Shown: one piece after another, positions 1-13,818 of the stretch | Numbering within the stretch: the first letter of the stretch is position 1 | Layout: each line of letters begins with the position of its first letter | DNA from: Anisus vortex | Lineage: Eukaryota; Mollusca; Gastropoda; Planorbidae | Assembly: GCA_949126835.1 (NCBI GenBank) | Contig: OX421497.1 | Coordinates: 31,049,742-31,113,741 of the forward strand | Length of the DNA: 64,000 nt | Direction: 5' to 3' | Translations under genes and position numbers: made by a program | The notes under the pieces: model-generated | What the model saw: the letters and a program-made list of their open reading frames with translations, nothing else | What the model was told of the DNA's origin: nothing | Databases searched by the model: none

Positions 1-1125
1 AAAACTTAATTATACCATAATTTTGTTGTTTTTTTTTGGAAAATTTAACGGTTTGTTTTGGTTTTACGTTGAAAATGGAGGTCCTACTTTTTATGTTTTT
101 ATTTTCACAAAGCTAGAAAAAGAAAGGATGTGCTGAGATAATTTTTATGACGTCATCATACTTTGTGACTGAAAGGGAAAAAATTTATTTATATTTACAT
201 TCATGTCGTATTAGAAAATTTGCGGGCAATTAATACAGAGTAAGATATTTTTGAGATTTGTGACACAGATATTTTTCTGTACATGTTTCATTTCCAGTAG
301 TCAATAAATTATTTAATTACATGATGTTAAACTTAGTTTACAAAGAAAGGTAGTATAATAAAAACTTGTTTTTTATGGGTTAGTTTTTTTTGCTTACCAG
401 GGAGTAAAAATTAAATTACTTTCAATTAGCATTTTACGGATGTAAATATAAATCAAATTGGTTAAAATTGTTGATTTGCAGAGCCGATTCCGTTGGACCC
501 ATTTTGTATTATGGTTTGGGGAGAATTGAAAATGCATATATAGCATATCTACAGTATAATAATTTTTAAATAATATAGGCCTAAACTTGTACTAGTTTTT
601 AGATCTTTTTTTTTTTTAATATAATAATTTAAGCAAGGCCTATGCCCCTATAGCTTTCTAAGGCACCGTTTAGCATTCAGAGAAAACCAACCCATAATAT
701 AAAACCTCTGATCTGTCCGTCACCATATTTTAGTGCGTTTCAGCAGAACCCTGAATTAAAAAAATAAGATATGTAGGGCTATCAGATCTGGGCTTGTGAT
801 TTATTTTTACATACTTTTATATTTTTTGTGAATAAAAATTTTAATATCAGAGTGAAAGTAAATAGTTGTCTAACTATATTATCTGCTAACATTGATTTTT
901 TTATTTAATTGTTTGTTATGTGCCTGTTGTAACAACTTTTTTTTTTTTTACCGATATTCAAATTTCACTGTGGATAATATTAAGCGGGTCCTTTTTACAT
1001 TCAATCTTTTGATGTATTAGACCTAGTCTAGTAGTATTGGATGTATGTTTAAAAAAGAAAATACTAATCTAACCAATTGAAAAAAAAAAGCGAAAGGAAT
1101 TCTATTACTGAACTCGTCTACGTAA
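1..1125. other. no gene seen, AT-rich
   Basis: Poly(T) and poly(A) tracts and no coding signal. A perfect CRE-like TGACGTCA lies at 148-155, by itself not significant. Confidence 0.6.
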
Positions 1126-1669
1126 TATCTTATCTTATCTTATCTTATCTTATACATTACAGACGCTCCTTCTATAAAGAAGATTATTGCGTCCTACGCT
1201 CATCCGTGGTCCGAGTCTAGTCTTGCATTTTTATTAATGTTTTAAATGATGTTAGGTTATTGGTTTTCCTGGTTTGTTCAGGCAACCCATTCCATGCCCG
1301 AATGCCACTCGGGAAGAAAGAGTACTTATATGCATTTGTTCTCGCATAAGGGACAAGGAAGGTGTTTTTGTCTTTATGTTTATCTGAGCTTTGCAACAGA
1401 TTGTTATTGGGTTGTATTTCTAAATTAGAGTTTAATGCCTTATGTATTATTACTACTTTACTCTTTGCCCTTCTGTCCTCTAGTGTTTCTAGGTTTAGTG
1501 ATTTTACTAATGGTGTTACTCTTGTCAATTGGGAATATTCACTAGTTATAAACCTTGCAGCTCTTTTTTGAATTTGTTCTAATTTTTTAATGTTTTCTTT
1601 AGTTGATGGGTCCCATACAGATCCTGCATATTCTAGTATAGGCCTAACTAATGTGAGATAGCATTTTAG
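1126..1669 (-). mobile_element. 5'-truncated non-LTR retrotransposon (LINE), RT C-terminus and 3' tail
   Basis: The - strand has an open frame of about 150 residues from 1669 to 1217, reading RPILEYAGSVWDPSTKENI, then LEQIQKRAARFITSEYSQ and RTNAYKYSFFPSGIRAWNGL. This is the thumb/C-terminal region found in jockey/CR1-like LINE ORF2 proteins. After the stop, a short 3' tail ends in about five ATAAG repeats (1126-1152), a terminal microsatellite as seen in several LINE clades. The catalytic RT core is absent. Confidence 0.85.
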
Positions 1670-3079
1670 TTTTTACCATTTACCATTTAATATTTACCAT
1701 TATCATTTCATGTTTACATTCTCTGGAACCAGTTGGAAGACATATTATTGAAATTTTAAAATAAAATTACATTATATTTAAAAAAATGAAAAAAAGGGTA
1801 AATTGGATATAAACTAAAATTCAAATGTGTTTGAAATGTTTAAAGCTCATGGTCTTACAAATGTCTACCAACTTAAACAGCCTGGTTTTAAATCCTAGAA
1901 AACTTAAGGGTATCCTTATGTCTATGACACTAAAGGTGGGGGGTAAAGCAAACACAATTGTGCTAGTCTGCTTTACTAATCCATTTGTTAAATATCTTCT
2001 GATGGGATTACCACTTCTTTATGTTTAGCAAACAAACATTACTTTAGTGTTTTTTTTAAATGATTTTTCCTTTTTTTTTCTCTTTTTTTTTGTTTTTTAT
2101 AGTTTTAATACTGTGTTAAAAACTTCTTGCTAATGAGTAATGTAGTGACCTACATAAATCTATCAATCAATAGCAGCTGGTGGTGTGATTTTGTTTGCTG
2201 AATATATTCAAGCATGTTTTTTTAATGTATCTTTATTGGGTTCAACATGTGGCATGATAACATTTTACATACATTCTCTTGTTCTGGTAGAGAAAAGCTT
2301 ACAAGAAATTGGAAACCTTTTTTTAGTATCCGTTTGTGCAGTGGTGATTTATATATATTCTGGCAAGTAGAGTGAGCATATTTTTGTAAGCCATCAGATT
2401 CACTATATTTTTCATCTTTATATTTTGATCACATTTTTCATAAATTTTGGAATAAAGCTGATAAAGACTGCACTTCATGACAGGATGTTTCAGTCAGTCT
2501 TTCAGTCAAAACTGGCAAGTTCAAACTTTTTAAAGGTGTCATTTCTTTTTTTGCACTTGAGAAATCTTGACTTCTAGCTGCTAGCCAGGTTCAACTTGTA
2601 AAGATAAAATCTTTCTATCATTGTATCTGAGAGAGACCCTCCTGTCCCCCTCTCTCTTTCAATGATAAAAAGTGTGATATTGAAATTTGTAACACTTTAT
2701 GAATCCCATGGTTGACCCCTGTGTGATGGTGGTAGAGTGTCTTAGGGAACAAGGGCTGGATTCAACATCATGCAAAATTTGTTGCAGTCTGCAGGTTGTT
2801 TACTTTTTTTTAAATGAAGAGAACTGAAAATCTTACTTGTTCAAGTTGTTGTTATTGCTTCACTTTAGCCATGTGCATGGAAATGTCTTGACTGTTGGTG
2901 TGACAGTTTATGGTGTCAGCAACTTGAAAAGTATTGATTGATCATTGAGTTTCAGTGAAACTTTGAAAACATGTAGTATAGAGTTATTTTTGAAGTACCA
3001 TAAATTCAGTGTAGGATTATTTAGTTTTGTTACAAGTAATTAAAATGAAAAAACATTGCACCTGGTAATGTTTGTTCAT

Positions 3080-3225
3080 ATTAAAGTTATAAAGAAAATA
3101 TCAGTAGTAATTTGCAGTTATATAGAAAATATCAGTAGTAATTTGCAGTTATATAGAAAATATCAGTAGTAATTTGCAGTTATATAGAAATAATCAGTGG
3201 TAATTTGCAGTTCTATATATAGATA
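3080..3225. repeat. 31-bp minisatellite, about 4.5 copies
   Basis: The segment atcagtagtaatttgcag recurs with starts at 3100, 3131, 3162 and 3193 (period 31). The first three copies are near-identical and the last is diverged. Confidence 0.9.
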
Positions 3226-3864
3226 GAAAAATAGCACTAGTAATTAGATGCAAATAATAAATCACACTTAATTTGTCATTTGTACAAATATTGTTTTAAA
3301 ATGTGTTGTTTGTGTGTTAGTCTTTGAGTATGATGGCTTGCAGAAGGTTTTAAGTAACATACTGATTTATTTTACAGAAGCCGAACTTTCTCAAAGCGAT
3401 TTATCACCCTTTGCAAGGAACTTCATATTTTATTAGTACTTAGAACTTTGTGAAGATCAGCAGGGGATAACTCGATTATTTTTTAATGAAAATGGTCAAA
3501 AAAATTGCCATAGTTTAGTACAGTTTGTAAGTTGACTACTCGTTTATTAATATACTTGGGCCAGCTTGCAGTTAACCTATATAAATTAATCTCTTTGTAG
3601 GCTACATTCTACATGTAGGTAGTTTATCCTCCTTATGGAGTTTTGTGCAATTAGATGAACATATTTTCCCTTTATCTTCGTTTTGCCCTCTCGAGTCTGA
3701 ATAACCTGAGTAGTATATATACAGATGATATAACACAACAATCTTATTGCTGCCATATTACTACATTTACTACCTCCACATGGAGCCACACCGTGCCCTT
3801 AGTTTGTATGTAACATAACTGGAAAGGGGGGGGGGGGGGCTGGATCACACACACACACACCGTT

Positions 3865-3911
3865 GGCTATGTGGATGACCTCATGTAGGTCACGAGTTGA
3901 TCTACATAGCC
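3865..3911. repeat. short inverted repeat
   Basis: ggctatgtggat and atctacatagcc form a 12-bp arm (one G-T pair) around a 23-nt loop, next to a CA run. Function unknown. Confidence 0.5.
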
Positions 3912-4460
3912 ACCCCCTCCCTCCCCACTCCTCACACACCTAAACTACCATAGATGTGCAACATATGCCGACTGCTCAACTCATATAGCCTTCTTCCCTT
4001 CACTGCCTTTCACTACCAATCTCAATATTTAAGCCATCTGTGAGTCTGAACGTGTTGTTCTTACCTGACCCAGGTAAGATATTTCATTCACTGTTTTCCC
4101 TCTCTTTTCCTTTGCAGACACAACTTTTTATGCATTCAAGTAGTGCCATCGCTGCTTTTGGTTTATAAGCTGACTATGTTTAATTTTTGTAAAATGGGGT
4201 ATACTGGGGTGGGGGGGGGGGGGCGCCTGTTACCTGAAATGTGACGTCACAGTTGAGTTAATATTGCCGCTATCAACCTAGGCATGACGTTGTCATCTTT
4301 TTGTCATGGCGTGTTTACCGGCCGTCGTCGTCACACACACACGGGCTGATAAGTTAATGACAATTACAAGTTTATTACCTGTGCCGTGTGAATGATAGGG
4401 TGGAAATGATTATAATCTCGACATGCGCTTTCTTGTTATTGTGCTATAAAAAAAAATATA

Positions 4461-4760
4461 GTTTAGTAAAAGAAATTGATCATAAGGCTGTTAAAGCAGC
4501 GTTCACCAGTTCCTGTGGCCACGGCATACAAGGGGATGTGTGGCCAGCACAATGGCCAGTCGCCTTTACTTTACCCCAAGTAAAGTCAGCTTGGCCAGTC
4601 GCCTTTACTTTACCCCAAGTAAAGTCAGCTATCCATCAGAGCTGGGTAGACTCAGGGACACCTTTAAGTCCTGGGAAAAAAATCATAGCCTTCAACAGGA
4701 TTCGAACCCAGAATCTTCGGATGGCAAGTCGAACGCGCTTTCGGTCGGCTACCGTGCCCC
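4461..4760 (-). mobile_element. tRNA-derived SINE, copy 1
   Basis: The - strand starts GGGGCACGGTAGCCGACCG and carries a Pol III B box (GGGTTCGAATCC), then a body ending in the conserved tail around tgatcaattt. It contains a perfect 39-bp tandem duplication (4553-4591 and 4592-4630) not present in the other copies. Confidence 0.88.
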
Positions 4761-6856
4761 TTATAGTTGAGTAAAAGCGACTGCAAAAGTGTTTTATTGC
4801 ACAAAATCTTTTGTATCTTTTTTTTTTACTTAGTTGTATTGCTTTTATTTTGAGCATTTTACAAGATTTTTTACTTCTTTAAAAATAGGTTCGCTTATTC
4901 ATTTCCTACTCACAGCCAGTGTTTACAAAATTTGAAAGAAACTGAACAAAAAAAAAAAAGACTTCTGTGTTAATGTAGTCTGTAAAAATACTTTGGAAAA
5001 ACTTTCATATTTCCTTTTTTGTTTTGTTTTGTTTTGCATCATCTGGTATCGTGAGCGATTTAAATCGATTTCCATGTTTTCTTCGTTGAGCTATTCAATG
5101 TAAACCGTGACCTAGATCCGTAGTAGGCACTGAGCTGTACACACAGTACACACCAGACTGTTATGTAAAAGCTATTGCACACTCGATTAGAAGAATCAAG
5201 TTTGGCACACACGGTGCAATGCTTTTAAACGAACTTTCTGAATGTAATATGAATGGCGCAGGTACTAAATGTTAATCTAGGCGACTATAACCACAGGTGA
5301 ATGGATAGATCTATATGCATTGACAAAAGTACACATGTTATTGGGTTAGGGTGTCGATTTGATTAGCTTTTATTGCTTGGTTATCACAATCGTTTAGATC
5401 TAGACTAGATTGTGTTTTTTTTGTGGGGGGGCGGGGGGGGGGGCATTGTTCTCATATGTTTAGAGAAAAAAAAAGAGCAACAACACATCGCATAGATTAG
5501 CCTACGCATCGGAAACTTTGTTTGGGTTTAATAATATGCGTCGTTGTTTTCTTTAGCAGGGAATTCCTTCACGCAACAAATCGATGCAATGGATTCTGAT
5601 TTCCCAGCACAGTAACCGACTCTCCTCCTGTCCACTGGATCGATACTCTTTCGCGGCAACATCACCCCGTCTGCTTCTTTTATCCTCTGTTTTTGGTGCT
5701 GGTTTCTCGCATTCTACGCATATACTCTCTATAGATCTATGTGTACATCATTTGATAATTCGTATTCAGGTTTAAAAGGTTTCAACACATTGTTTTAATA
5801 GTGGATCTATAAGTTAAATGATTTTCATCACATCAGACGCTACACAGTTCGCTAAAGTCCCATGACATGGGGTGTTAATTAAAGACGGTCAACGCACTTG
5901 AACATGATTATAATTTAGATAATCAATCTTCTTTTTCTTTACAGTTGGAAGTTAGATTCAAATTGAATATTGCCCTAAGTCGGGAGTATCAAACTCGGAT
6001 GAAGGCATATGCCATTTTATCACTTAAGAGATGTGTCAAGGGCCGCACCCCCACACAACAGCCCGAAGCTAGTTAACATAAAAACGCTTCATACATTTTA
6101 ACTCATTTTTACTACTTATCACTAATAATAGGTATGTTACCTAAGTGATGAAAATAGAACCCACATTATTCAACGGCTGGTTCGTTTGGTTTATGACTTT
6201 ATGAAGATTGATGTTGAATGCTTAAAAACTCCATCAACTACTCCATCCATCAGATTTTGATCCACCCCGTTTTACTGTGTTAGAGAAAGATGTGCCAAAT
6301 CTTGTATTTCGCTCAATTTTTCTTCTTTATTTATTATTTCCTAATTTTATTTTCTCAGCTCGTAGTGTGGGCCCCGGTCCCACTAAGCCGTTTCGCTTCA
6401 CTAACTGTCCTATTATTCCACGATCGATGAACTAGTTTCAAACTCGCACGTGATCTCATTTGACCTAAATTGGGCCACAAATGGTTACTCGCCCTTGATG
6501 GCAAGGGTTTTGACCTTTGACATCGAACATACATAAATAAAGATATATGGAGGTATATCCTTGTACTTAATAATTATAAATACCCGGTTGTATGCGGAAT
6601 CAGTAATGAAAAATGAAATCACTTATCCATTTTTCGGTCTCTTTGACTATCAAATTCGTTTTCTTCGAACAATCCCCCCTCCCCCACACTCACATGCACG
6701 TTCCTCTCTCTTTTTTCTATTTACCTACATGTATTAATAATAATGATCAATTTTTTATCCATGCTATTAAATTTAGCATGCTCAGTGCGCCCTTAGTGTG
6801 AATTACAGTGGCAGATGTATTAAGTATTAGTATGTAAGGCACACATCCACTAGCCA

Positions 6857-7190
6857 CTATAAGTTCTTTTTAAAAGACTCTCTTGTCTCAGATTCTCTCA
6901 GTGTGTGAGGTAAACTGTTCCATAAAGAAGGCGACACAGATTCAAATAAGCGCTTTAGTTCTCTTGTCTGAGACAGTTCCACAAACCTATACATTGTATG
7001 TCTTCTGTTTAATGGTAGCGATAAAAGTAATTGAATCATAATTGTAAGCCATGTTGAAGTGCATGTATAATGTATCATTGAAACTGTTTACCAAGCCGTG
7101 GGTTAAAAACGACTGTTGCCAACTTTGTAGTTTTTTGTGGTTTGCGTTATTTAACCAACGTGACAAGGCGCACGGCATTTTGAATACTGA
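6857..7190 (-). mobile_element. LINE ORF2 C-terminal remnant
   Basis: One - strand frame reads RELKRLFESVSPSLWNSLPH and TLRESETRESFKKNL, a common LINE RT C-terminus. The preceding piece (ALSRWLNNANHKKLQSWQQ) is in another frame, so the copy is frameshifted and 5' truncated. Confidence 0.75.
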
Positions 7191-8204
7191 CTAGCTATTG
7201 ATTTGGTGGATGTCGTACCATTTGTCCGTTGTTGGGTTAAACCCTATATATATATATCTATCTGTGCCTCGAGGGCAAACAATGTCACAGTAGATAAATG
7301 AGCGAGATTTCAGACGGCAATATATATATGTTCTCTTTTGAAGTTGTCAGCATAATATAGTTGTTGTTTTTATAGCTTTGTACTTGTTATTTATGAATAT
7401 TTTTTCATAAAAACAAATGCACTCATTTTTAAGGTGTTTTTTTTGCACGCTTGTTAAAGATGGTCATACTATTGGCATATAGACTCAATATAGAGTCTAT
7501 ATGTGAGTCTATATATAGATAAGTGATGTGCACAGTTCCGTTGTGGGGGGGGGGGGGGGGGTGATTGTCGTCGATAGGTAATATAAGTCTTCACATAGAA
7601 GTATGATTGTTTGTGTGTAAGAAGAGAACATACATCTAGGTCGTGTCAGGTGTCGTTGTTCAAGAGCACTGTATTTGTAACACTTATCTTCTCACTCTTT
7701 ATTTCCCCTCTTCCACCATTCTTGTCCGTTGGTCTCTAAGCCTCGTCACTTAGCTAGAGGCACGTTGACCTTGACCGCTCAGTCGAGCACATGCCGCAGA
7801 TCTGTGTACGCTGCTCATCTACCTGTATTTGAAAATATACTACGGATGAACCCTGTCGACCTACCCCCCCCCCATCACCCACCCCCTCCCTGTGTCTTAT
7901 TTAAATGCCATAGCACCCCCCCCCTTCCTACTTGTCGGCCCTGTCTGAGTACAAGGTAGATACAGAAAGAGTGAGAGAGAATCACTGTTGGGTATTGTGC
8001 ATGTTTCCAAACGTTTTCATTTGTCTTTCTTTTTTATGGAGCAAAGCTAGCTCGGGCTGGTAGCACTGTGACCTACAACATTGAGACTGCGTTCAATACT
8101 TAGATTGACGTATCTGTTTAACATAACAATAGAGGTTACATACAATCACGAATGAAATCTTGTATTTCCTATTCAACAATCTTGGCACATAAACGTACAC
8201 ATAC

Positions 8205-8480
<276 letters not shown>

Positions 8481-10975
8481 TTATCAATCATCTATATTAT
8501 TCCTATTTTCCTATACCACATGGCAGTATCAATGTAGGGGATAGCTTACAGACATGTATGTCTTTACGTAGACTAGTTAACCACACTGTGTGTGAATTGC
8601 CCCCCTTCCTAGCTTTTCTTTCCTTTCTCCCAAATGTTTTTTTTTGTTGTTGTTGGTGTCTGTAAGTTCAGTTGGCTGGATTAAAGCAACACATTCACAG
8701 CAACGTCTTAGTTACAGCTTGAGTTTATTGATCTTTTCTCCCACCACAACAGCAGCATCGCTTTCTAATGTTATTGCTGGCTTCTTCTTTAGACCAGGTC
8801 CACTGGGGGCTTTTTGACTTGGCTTACCAAACTATTCCCCTTTTTCTTTTTTTGTATATCTATGTTAGAACTGCATACGAGCACACACATGCATGCACAC
8901 ACACCATCGCACACATACATACTATAGTACAGATATTATTGTGCCCTTCAGAAGACCTGCATGGATCGATGTTTTGAATTATTCACAAAGTGACACTAAA
9001 CACAAGCGTATTGTATACGTTGGTCATGAGCGATTGTTTATTATAATTTGAGATGTGTGCCAAAATAGTTTATATCGTTGACCACCGTATTGCAATTTCC
9101 TCATAAAAGTTAAGGAATTACCCCCCCCCCCCCCTCACCCCATTATACCAATTCACTACCAAAATGCTCTCTATGTAGCAGTAAAAGATTTTTGTGTACA
9201 TCTAACATGTACATTTTGTTGGAAACAACCAGCTCTACTGTATGTTTATTAAACCATTGCATTTGTAAGACTCGCTGTTTTAATGTAAACGTTTATTTAC
9301 AGTGCTGGATTTTGGATCTCTATTAACTCGATCTTTTTTTTTTCTTCTACACATAGATCTAGTTGACTGTCAGTTTAAACCTCAGAATCTCCCCTTTTTT
9401 TATTCATTTGTTTGAACGACTTGTTGGCATAATTGAATACATATACTATACCAATTAATTTAGCCCCCCAAAAGATATACGAGTGTATCATGATGTGTTC
9501 TTGTAGTGTGTAACTGTGTGTGCGTGATTTCGATCGTCCAAAATTAAAAACTTGACATCGCTAAGTGAATTGGACCAAAAAATGACTAATATAGTTTAAT
9601 TATGTACTATTTGATTGAATAGTTTTTATTTAAATGAAAAGGGCTATCTTATGTGTAAAAGACCATCTTTCTATGTAGTAGATTAGTGCGTACTTCTATT
9701 ATTTATTGAACCAATTAATTGTATTTAGTGTCTAAATACGGTTTGTTTGACTACCTGAATGTTCACGTATCCATTCATGATTCAGTGAATTCTCTGGTAT
9801 TTATGCCTCAGTTCACGGATACGCGTGTTGACTTGCGTACTATAGTACTATGGTTTGAGATTTCCCCGTGTATTGTGTAACAGTGGCTACGCTAGACTTG
9901 GTGATGGTTACTTCACTGTTACAATGTGGTGGTAGCCTTGACTTGTAGCCTGGAAAAGTTAACCACTGTGTTTCATTCAACACTAAGCGCCGCCCCTGTA
10001 TTGTCAGTCACGATCCTTGGCGCAATCCCCCAAAAAGTTGGGTGATGATGGGAGCATGTGTGTGTGTCAACGCACAGTTCATTTCCGTGCAGTGGCTCAA
10101 GTAATCAATAGTCGACTTGAAGTTTAAGAGACTAAAAACAAAACTTCTTCGGACGAAATACATCTATCAAAATTATTTCTTATGGCTACAGCCTAAACTA
10201 TTTAGGTACACATTGAATAGTGCTTTGCCCCCCCCCCCCCCCCAATCCCCAAAACGACTAGAAAAGGAAATGTTAGAGTTTAATATTTTAAGAATTCAGT
10301 CATGTACAAGAGCGGAAATTATGCTATCGCCAATTATTCTCTTAGGTATTTCAAAAATTGGTAACGTTGAAGGAAAAATAAAGTTTCAAACTGTGAATGT
10401 TTTTATCAATGTACACTCCACCTACCAGTTTTGTCCAAGTTTCGCCCCAAGAGACACTAATTGGGGGCTTTACTTTGTTCAGCGTGTGTCTGTGTGTGTT
10501 TCGTTAATGTGTACCCGTTGTTATGTGAGTATTTCGTGTGTTTTGTTAATGTGTACGCGTACAGCCGAGTCTAGGCCAATGAATGTGACTGGCCATGCAC
10601 CACCCACCTCTTGTTTTATTTGTATTTATAATCATAGATAAAAATTGATTATATCGTACAGCGTAGGTCTCACTTGTAGCTTCCTGTCATGTCTATGGTA
10701 TAAACAAACAGTTATAGTTATTGTGGATGCTCTGATTGTGTTGCCATTTAATACAATGTCTATAGTGTACAAAAGGCTAAAGCACTTCGTCAGTAAGTAT
10801 ATATTCTCAGTATATATTCTCGTGGGTTAAAACAAATGGAGTACATTTCACACCAACAAAAGTAGGCCTACTGTTACAGTACTTTGTTTCACTTGAGGGA
10901 TACACTAAAAGTCTCTTTTGTGTAACTACTTTCTTTTTTTTACCATACAGACACGTCCTTCTGTCTTCCTGGTTT

Positions 10976-11060
10976 TGTGTGTGTGACAGATACTGTCAGT
11001 GTGTGTCAGACACTGTCAGTGTGTATGTGTGTCAGACACTGTCAGTGTGTGTGTGCCAAG
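10976..11060. repeat. imperfect tandem repeat with hairpin units
   Basis: Three units of gtgtcagacactgtcagtgt, differing slightly; cagacactgtc and gacagatactgtc are self-complementary in part, inside a GT-rich stretch. Confidence 0.7.
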
Positions 11061-12376
11061 TTGTTTATAGAGGTGCCGTTTATTGTCAGATACTATTACC
11101 GGACATTTTTGTCTTTCAAAAAAACTAGTAGGGCAAGTTGAGGCTGCACTTTTTACTGTTTTTTTTTATCTGTGTCAGGTGTCAGGGAGTTATGCCAGGC
11201 ATTTACACATTTGATGCAAGTGGGGTTTTTTTATCACAGAAAAGTGTGATATTTTTTACCAAATAATTTCACAACTTTTTCTTTGAATAGTAAATATGAA
11301 TATAATAAGTTAATAAGTAGATATTTTTATATCTGAATATTGAAACCAGATAATCTATTATATCAGATTACTTAAGGATGCAGTCATCTTGAAACTAGAG
11401 TATATTGTATTAGATCATATTATATGTAATGTAAAACTGTTGTCTCCCTGAGTGCCACTGTTGTAAAGTTTAAAGGTCACTTGTTTAACCCTTTTTTGTG
11501 GGTGACTGAATAGTTACAGTAAAATTGGTCTCAAGTTTAAAATCTTCTTTATTTTCTATGCCAGCACACTTGAGTACACCATAAACGGATTTATATAGTA
11601 TAGATGAAGTCTCTGTTATGCCAGTTGGCTTTATAAAGGGATAGGCACCTAAACACACTATTTTAAGAACTGAATAAAGAAAATAGAAGCATACTATGTG
11701 ACTGAACACACCAGACAACTCTGTTGTTGTTTTGTGTCATAGTTTGTATTCTACATTTCAATAGCACTTAACATATTATATATTTCTAGGCTTAAGTATG
11801 TTTTACAGTAAATATAGCTGTCACTTTTCATTTGGCATAATTTGCATGATAACAATATTAATGTCTATTGATTATTATTTCCTATCTTGCATAATTGTGG
11901 AGCAAGTTATTGCATTTAAATGATTTATCTTAAAAAGCTCAAAAGGAAAAAGTTTCTAAATTTGATTATACTTTGTTTACAAGACACTAAACATTAAACA
12001 TATTAATAGTATAGTGTGGTAGTCAGTTTTAATCAAACAATTGAAACATAAAACATGTGTTGTTCTGGCCTGATGTCATGAATAGATTATTCTACTAAAC
12101 ATAGATCATTCTTAAGCGAAATTTGGACCTTATAGGGAGCATTGGGGGTGGGGGGCTTTTGTTGTAGCTATTGTTAAAGAATTGCTCTCACACTTAAATT
12201 ATTGATAGTGAGACACATTCAATTCAAACAAGTCTATTATTACTCATTACATCTCTACATGCACATTTGTTATTCAGGTTTGGCAAACAACATATTTTGT
12301 TTTAACCACTGGCATTTAAAAAATAAATATTTGCTGTTATTTAATATGCTATTTTGTTTTTGTTTTCTCCTCCCAG

Positions 12377-12529
12377 ACCATGAAACGAACACATCCAGAC
12401 AGTCCTCCAAACAAACTGAGGTATCAGGGGATATACCATTAGCTGCCTCCTTTCCCAAGCGTGTAAAGATGGATGGTGATGATGATGGTGCCCCCACATC
12501 CACTCACACATCCCCTAGTCACCAAAAAG
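12377..12529 (+). CDS. MAP7: MAP7 exon 1 of those seen
   Basis: Acceptor tcctcccag precedes it and donor gtcaga follows. The frame begins at the second base of a codon and reads HETNTSRQSSKQTEVSG, then MDGDDDGAPTSTHTSPSHQK, leaving one base that pairs with exon 2 to make Ala. The internal ATG at 12469 has A at -3 and G at +4 and could be the start. A second ATG, at 12380 in another frame, sits in ACCATGA and opens a 20-codon reading frame ending at 12442. No family homology could be assigned to this N-terminal tail. Confidence 0.75.
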
Positions 12530-13787
12530 GTCAGATAACTCTATTCACTCAATCAAATGGTTAGCAAAGCACAAAGAAAACATTCTTCTATTACTATTGA
12601 CCAGTTGTTTTTTTTTAGGGTCAGGGGTTCACATATAATGTGTGTTGTTTTTGTTCTAATAAACTACTGATATATGAGATTTGATTTGAGACCCACAATG
12701 GCTCAATATTAATATCTCTGGCAGAAGAGTATTTTCTCAATAAAAAAATATTTACCTAGATGCATTCTTTCAGGAGTCGATAATTTAAAGAAAAATAACG
12801 TTTACCTTTTAGGCTCTTACATCTGATCTGAGTAAAGTTTTTTTCTGTGTTGCCTTATATTGTTATAACCGGGTGGATGAACATTTCAAAAAGAATATAT
12901 GAACATGAGTACAATAATTGCATAAAAAACACTGGTTGATAATAAGTAGCTTCTTTATTGCTATGCAAAACAACAAGAAGAAAAAATTACACCTCTTTTA
13001 TAGGTTTTCCTGTAGAAAGTGCTATCTTGGATTTTACCCCAAAAGTTTTCAGAATGCAAAAGAAAAGGCTAACTATAAAGTTGTAGAGACTACGTATTGA
13101 TGTTATTAAGTCATAAAAATAAGGTCATAATGTGTACAATTGTACGCAAATAATCTACGTCATAATTAAATATAAACGAATAACTTTAAAATGAATTAAC
13201 TACACAATTCTACATACAATATGAAAACTATTTTACATAATATACACATATAAAAATAAATACATTTATTTCTGTATAGTTATTTTATTAGTAAGTAAAG
13301 TACCCTTCTGATCAATTTAATCATAGAGCCGAATGAAGCACCGCTCACCAATTTTTGTGGCCACAGCATACTAGGGGATTGTGTGGCCAGCACAATGCCC
13401 AGCCTCCTTTACTTTACCCCAATTAATGTCAGTATCCATCAAAGCTGAGTAGACTCCTGGTCACCCTCCAGTCTTGCTAACAAATCCTAGCCTTCACCAG
13501 GATTCAAACCCAGAATCTTTGGTACACCAGCCAACCGTGGCACTTTGCCCCTTGCATTACAATGAATTATTCATAAAAAGAGTGATCCTGAAAAAGAAAT
13601 GAATTTTTTTAGATTACGTAGTATACTGTGGACTTGGCAACAAATTTTATAGTTATTATAGATGTTATATATAAGTACTTATATAAATTATATTCAGCTA
13701 ACCTAAAAACTAAGTTTTCTTATAAATACTTTATTACTTTATGTGCATTTTTTGCTATGAATTTGCTACCCACAGATTTTGCCTTTG

Positions 13788-13818
<31 letters not shown>

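Larger units (their letters stand above)
1670..4460. other. no gene seen, apart from small repeats
   Basis: AT-rich, with the 31-bp minisatellite, an inverted repeat at 3865, G tracts (3826-3839, 4211-4223) and a TGACGTCA at 4242. Short ORFs show no coding character. Confidence 0.55.

Noticed and set aside
148..4249. CRE-like TGACGTCA sites at 148 and 4242
   Set aside because: Eight-base matches far from any identified promoter; too weak to call regulatory.
4690..4760. possible tRNA gene (A and B box)
   Set aside because: Head of a SINE: the same sequence recurs in four other copies with a common non-tRNA body.
10117..10641. 174-codon + strand ORF
   Set aside because: Runs through a poly(C) tract and GT repeats; no domain and no coding composition.
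12202..12376. ORF continuing upstream of MAP7 exon 1
   Set aside because: A clear pyrimidine tract and acceptor lie at 12360-12376, so this part is intron.
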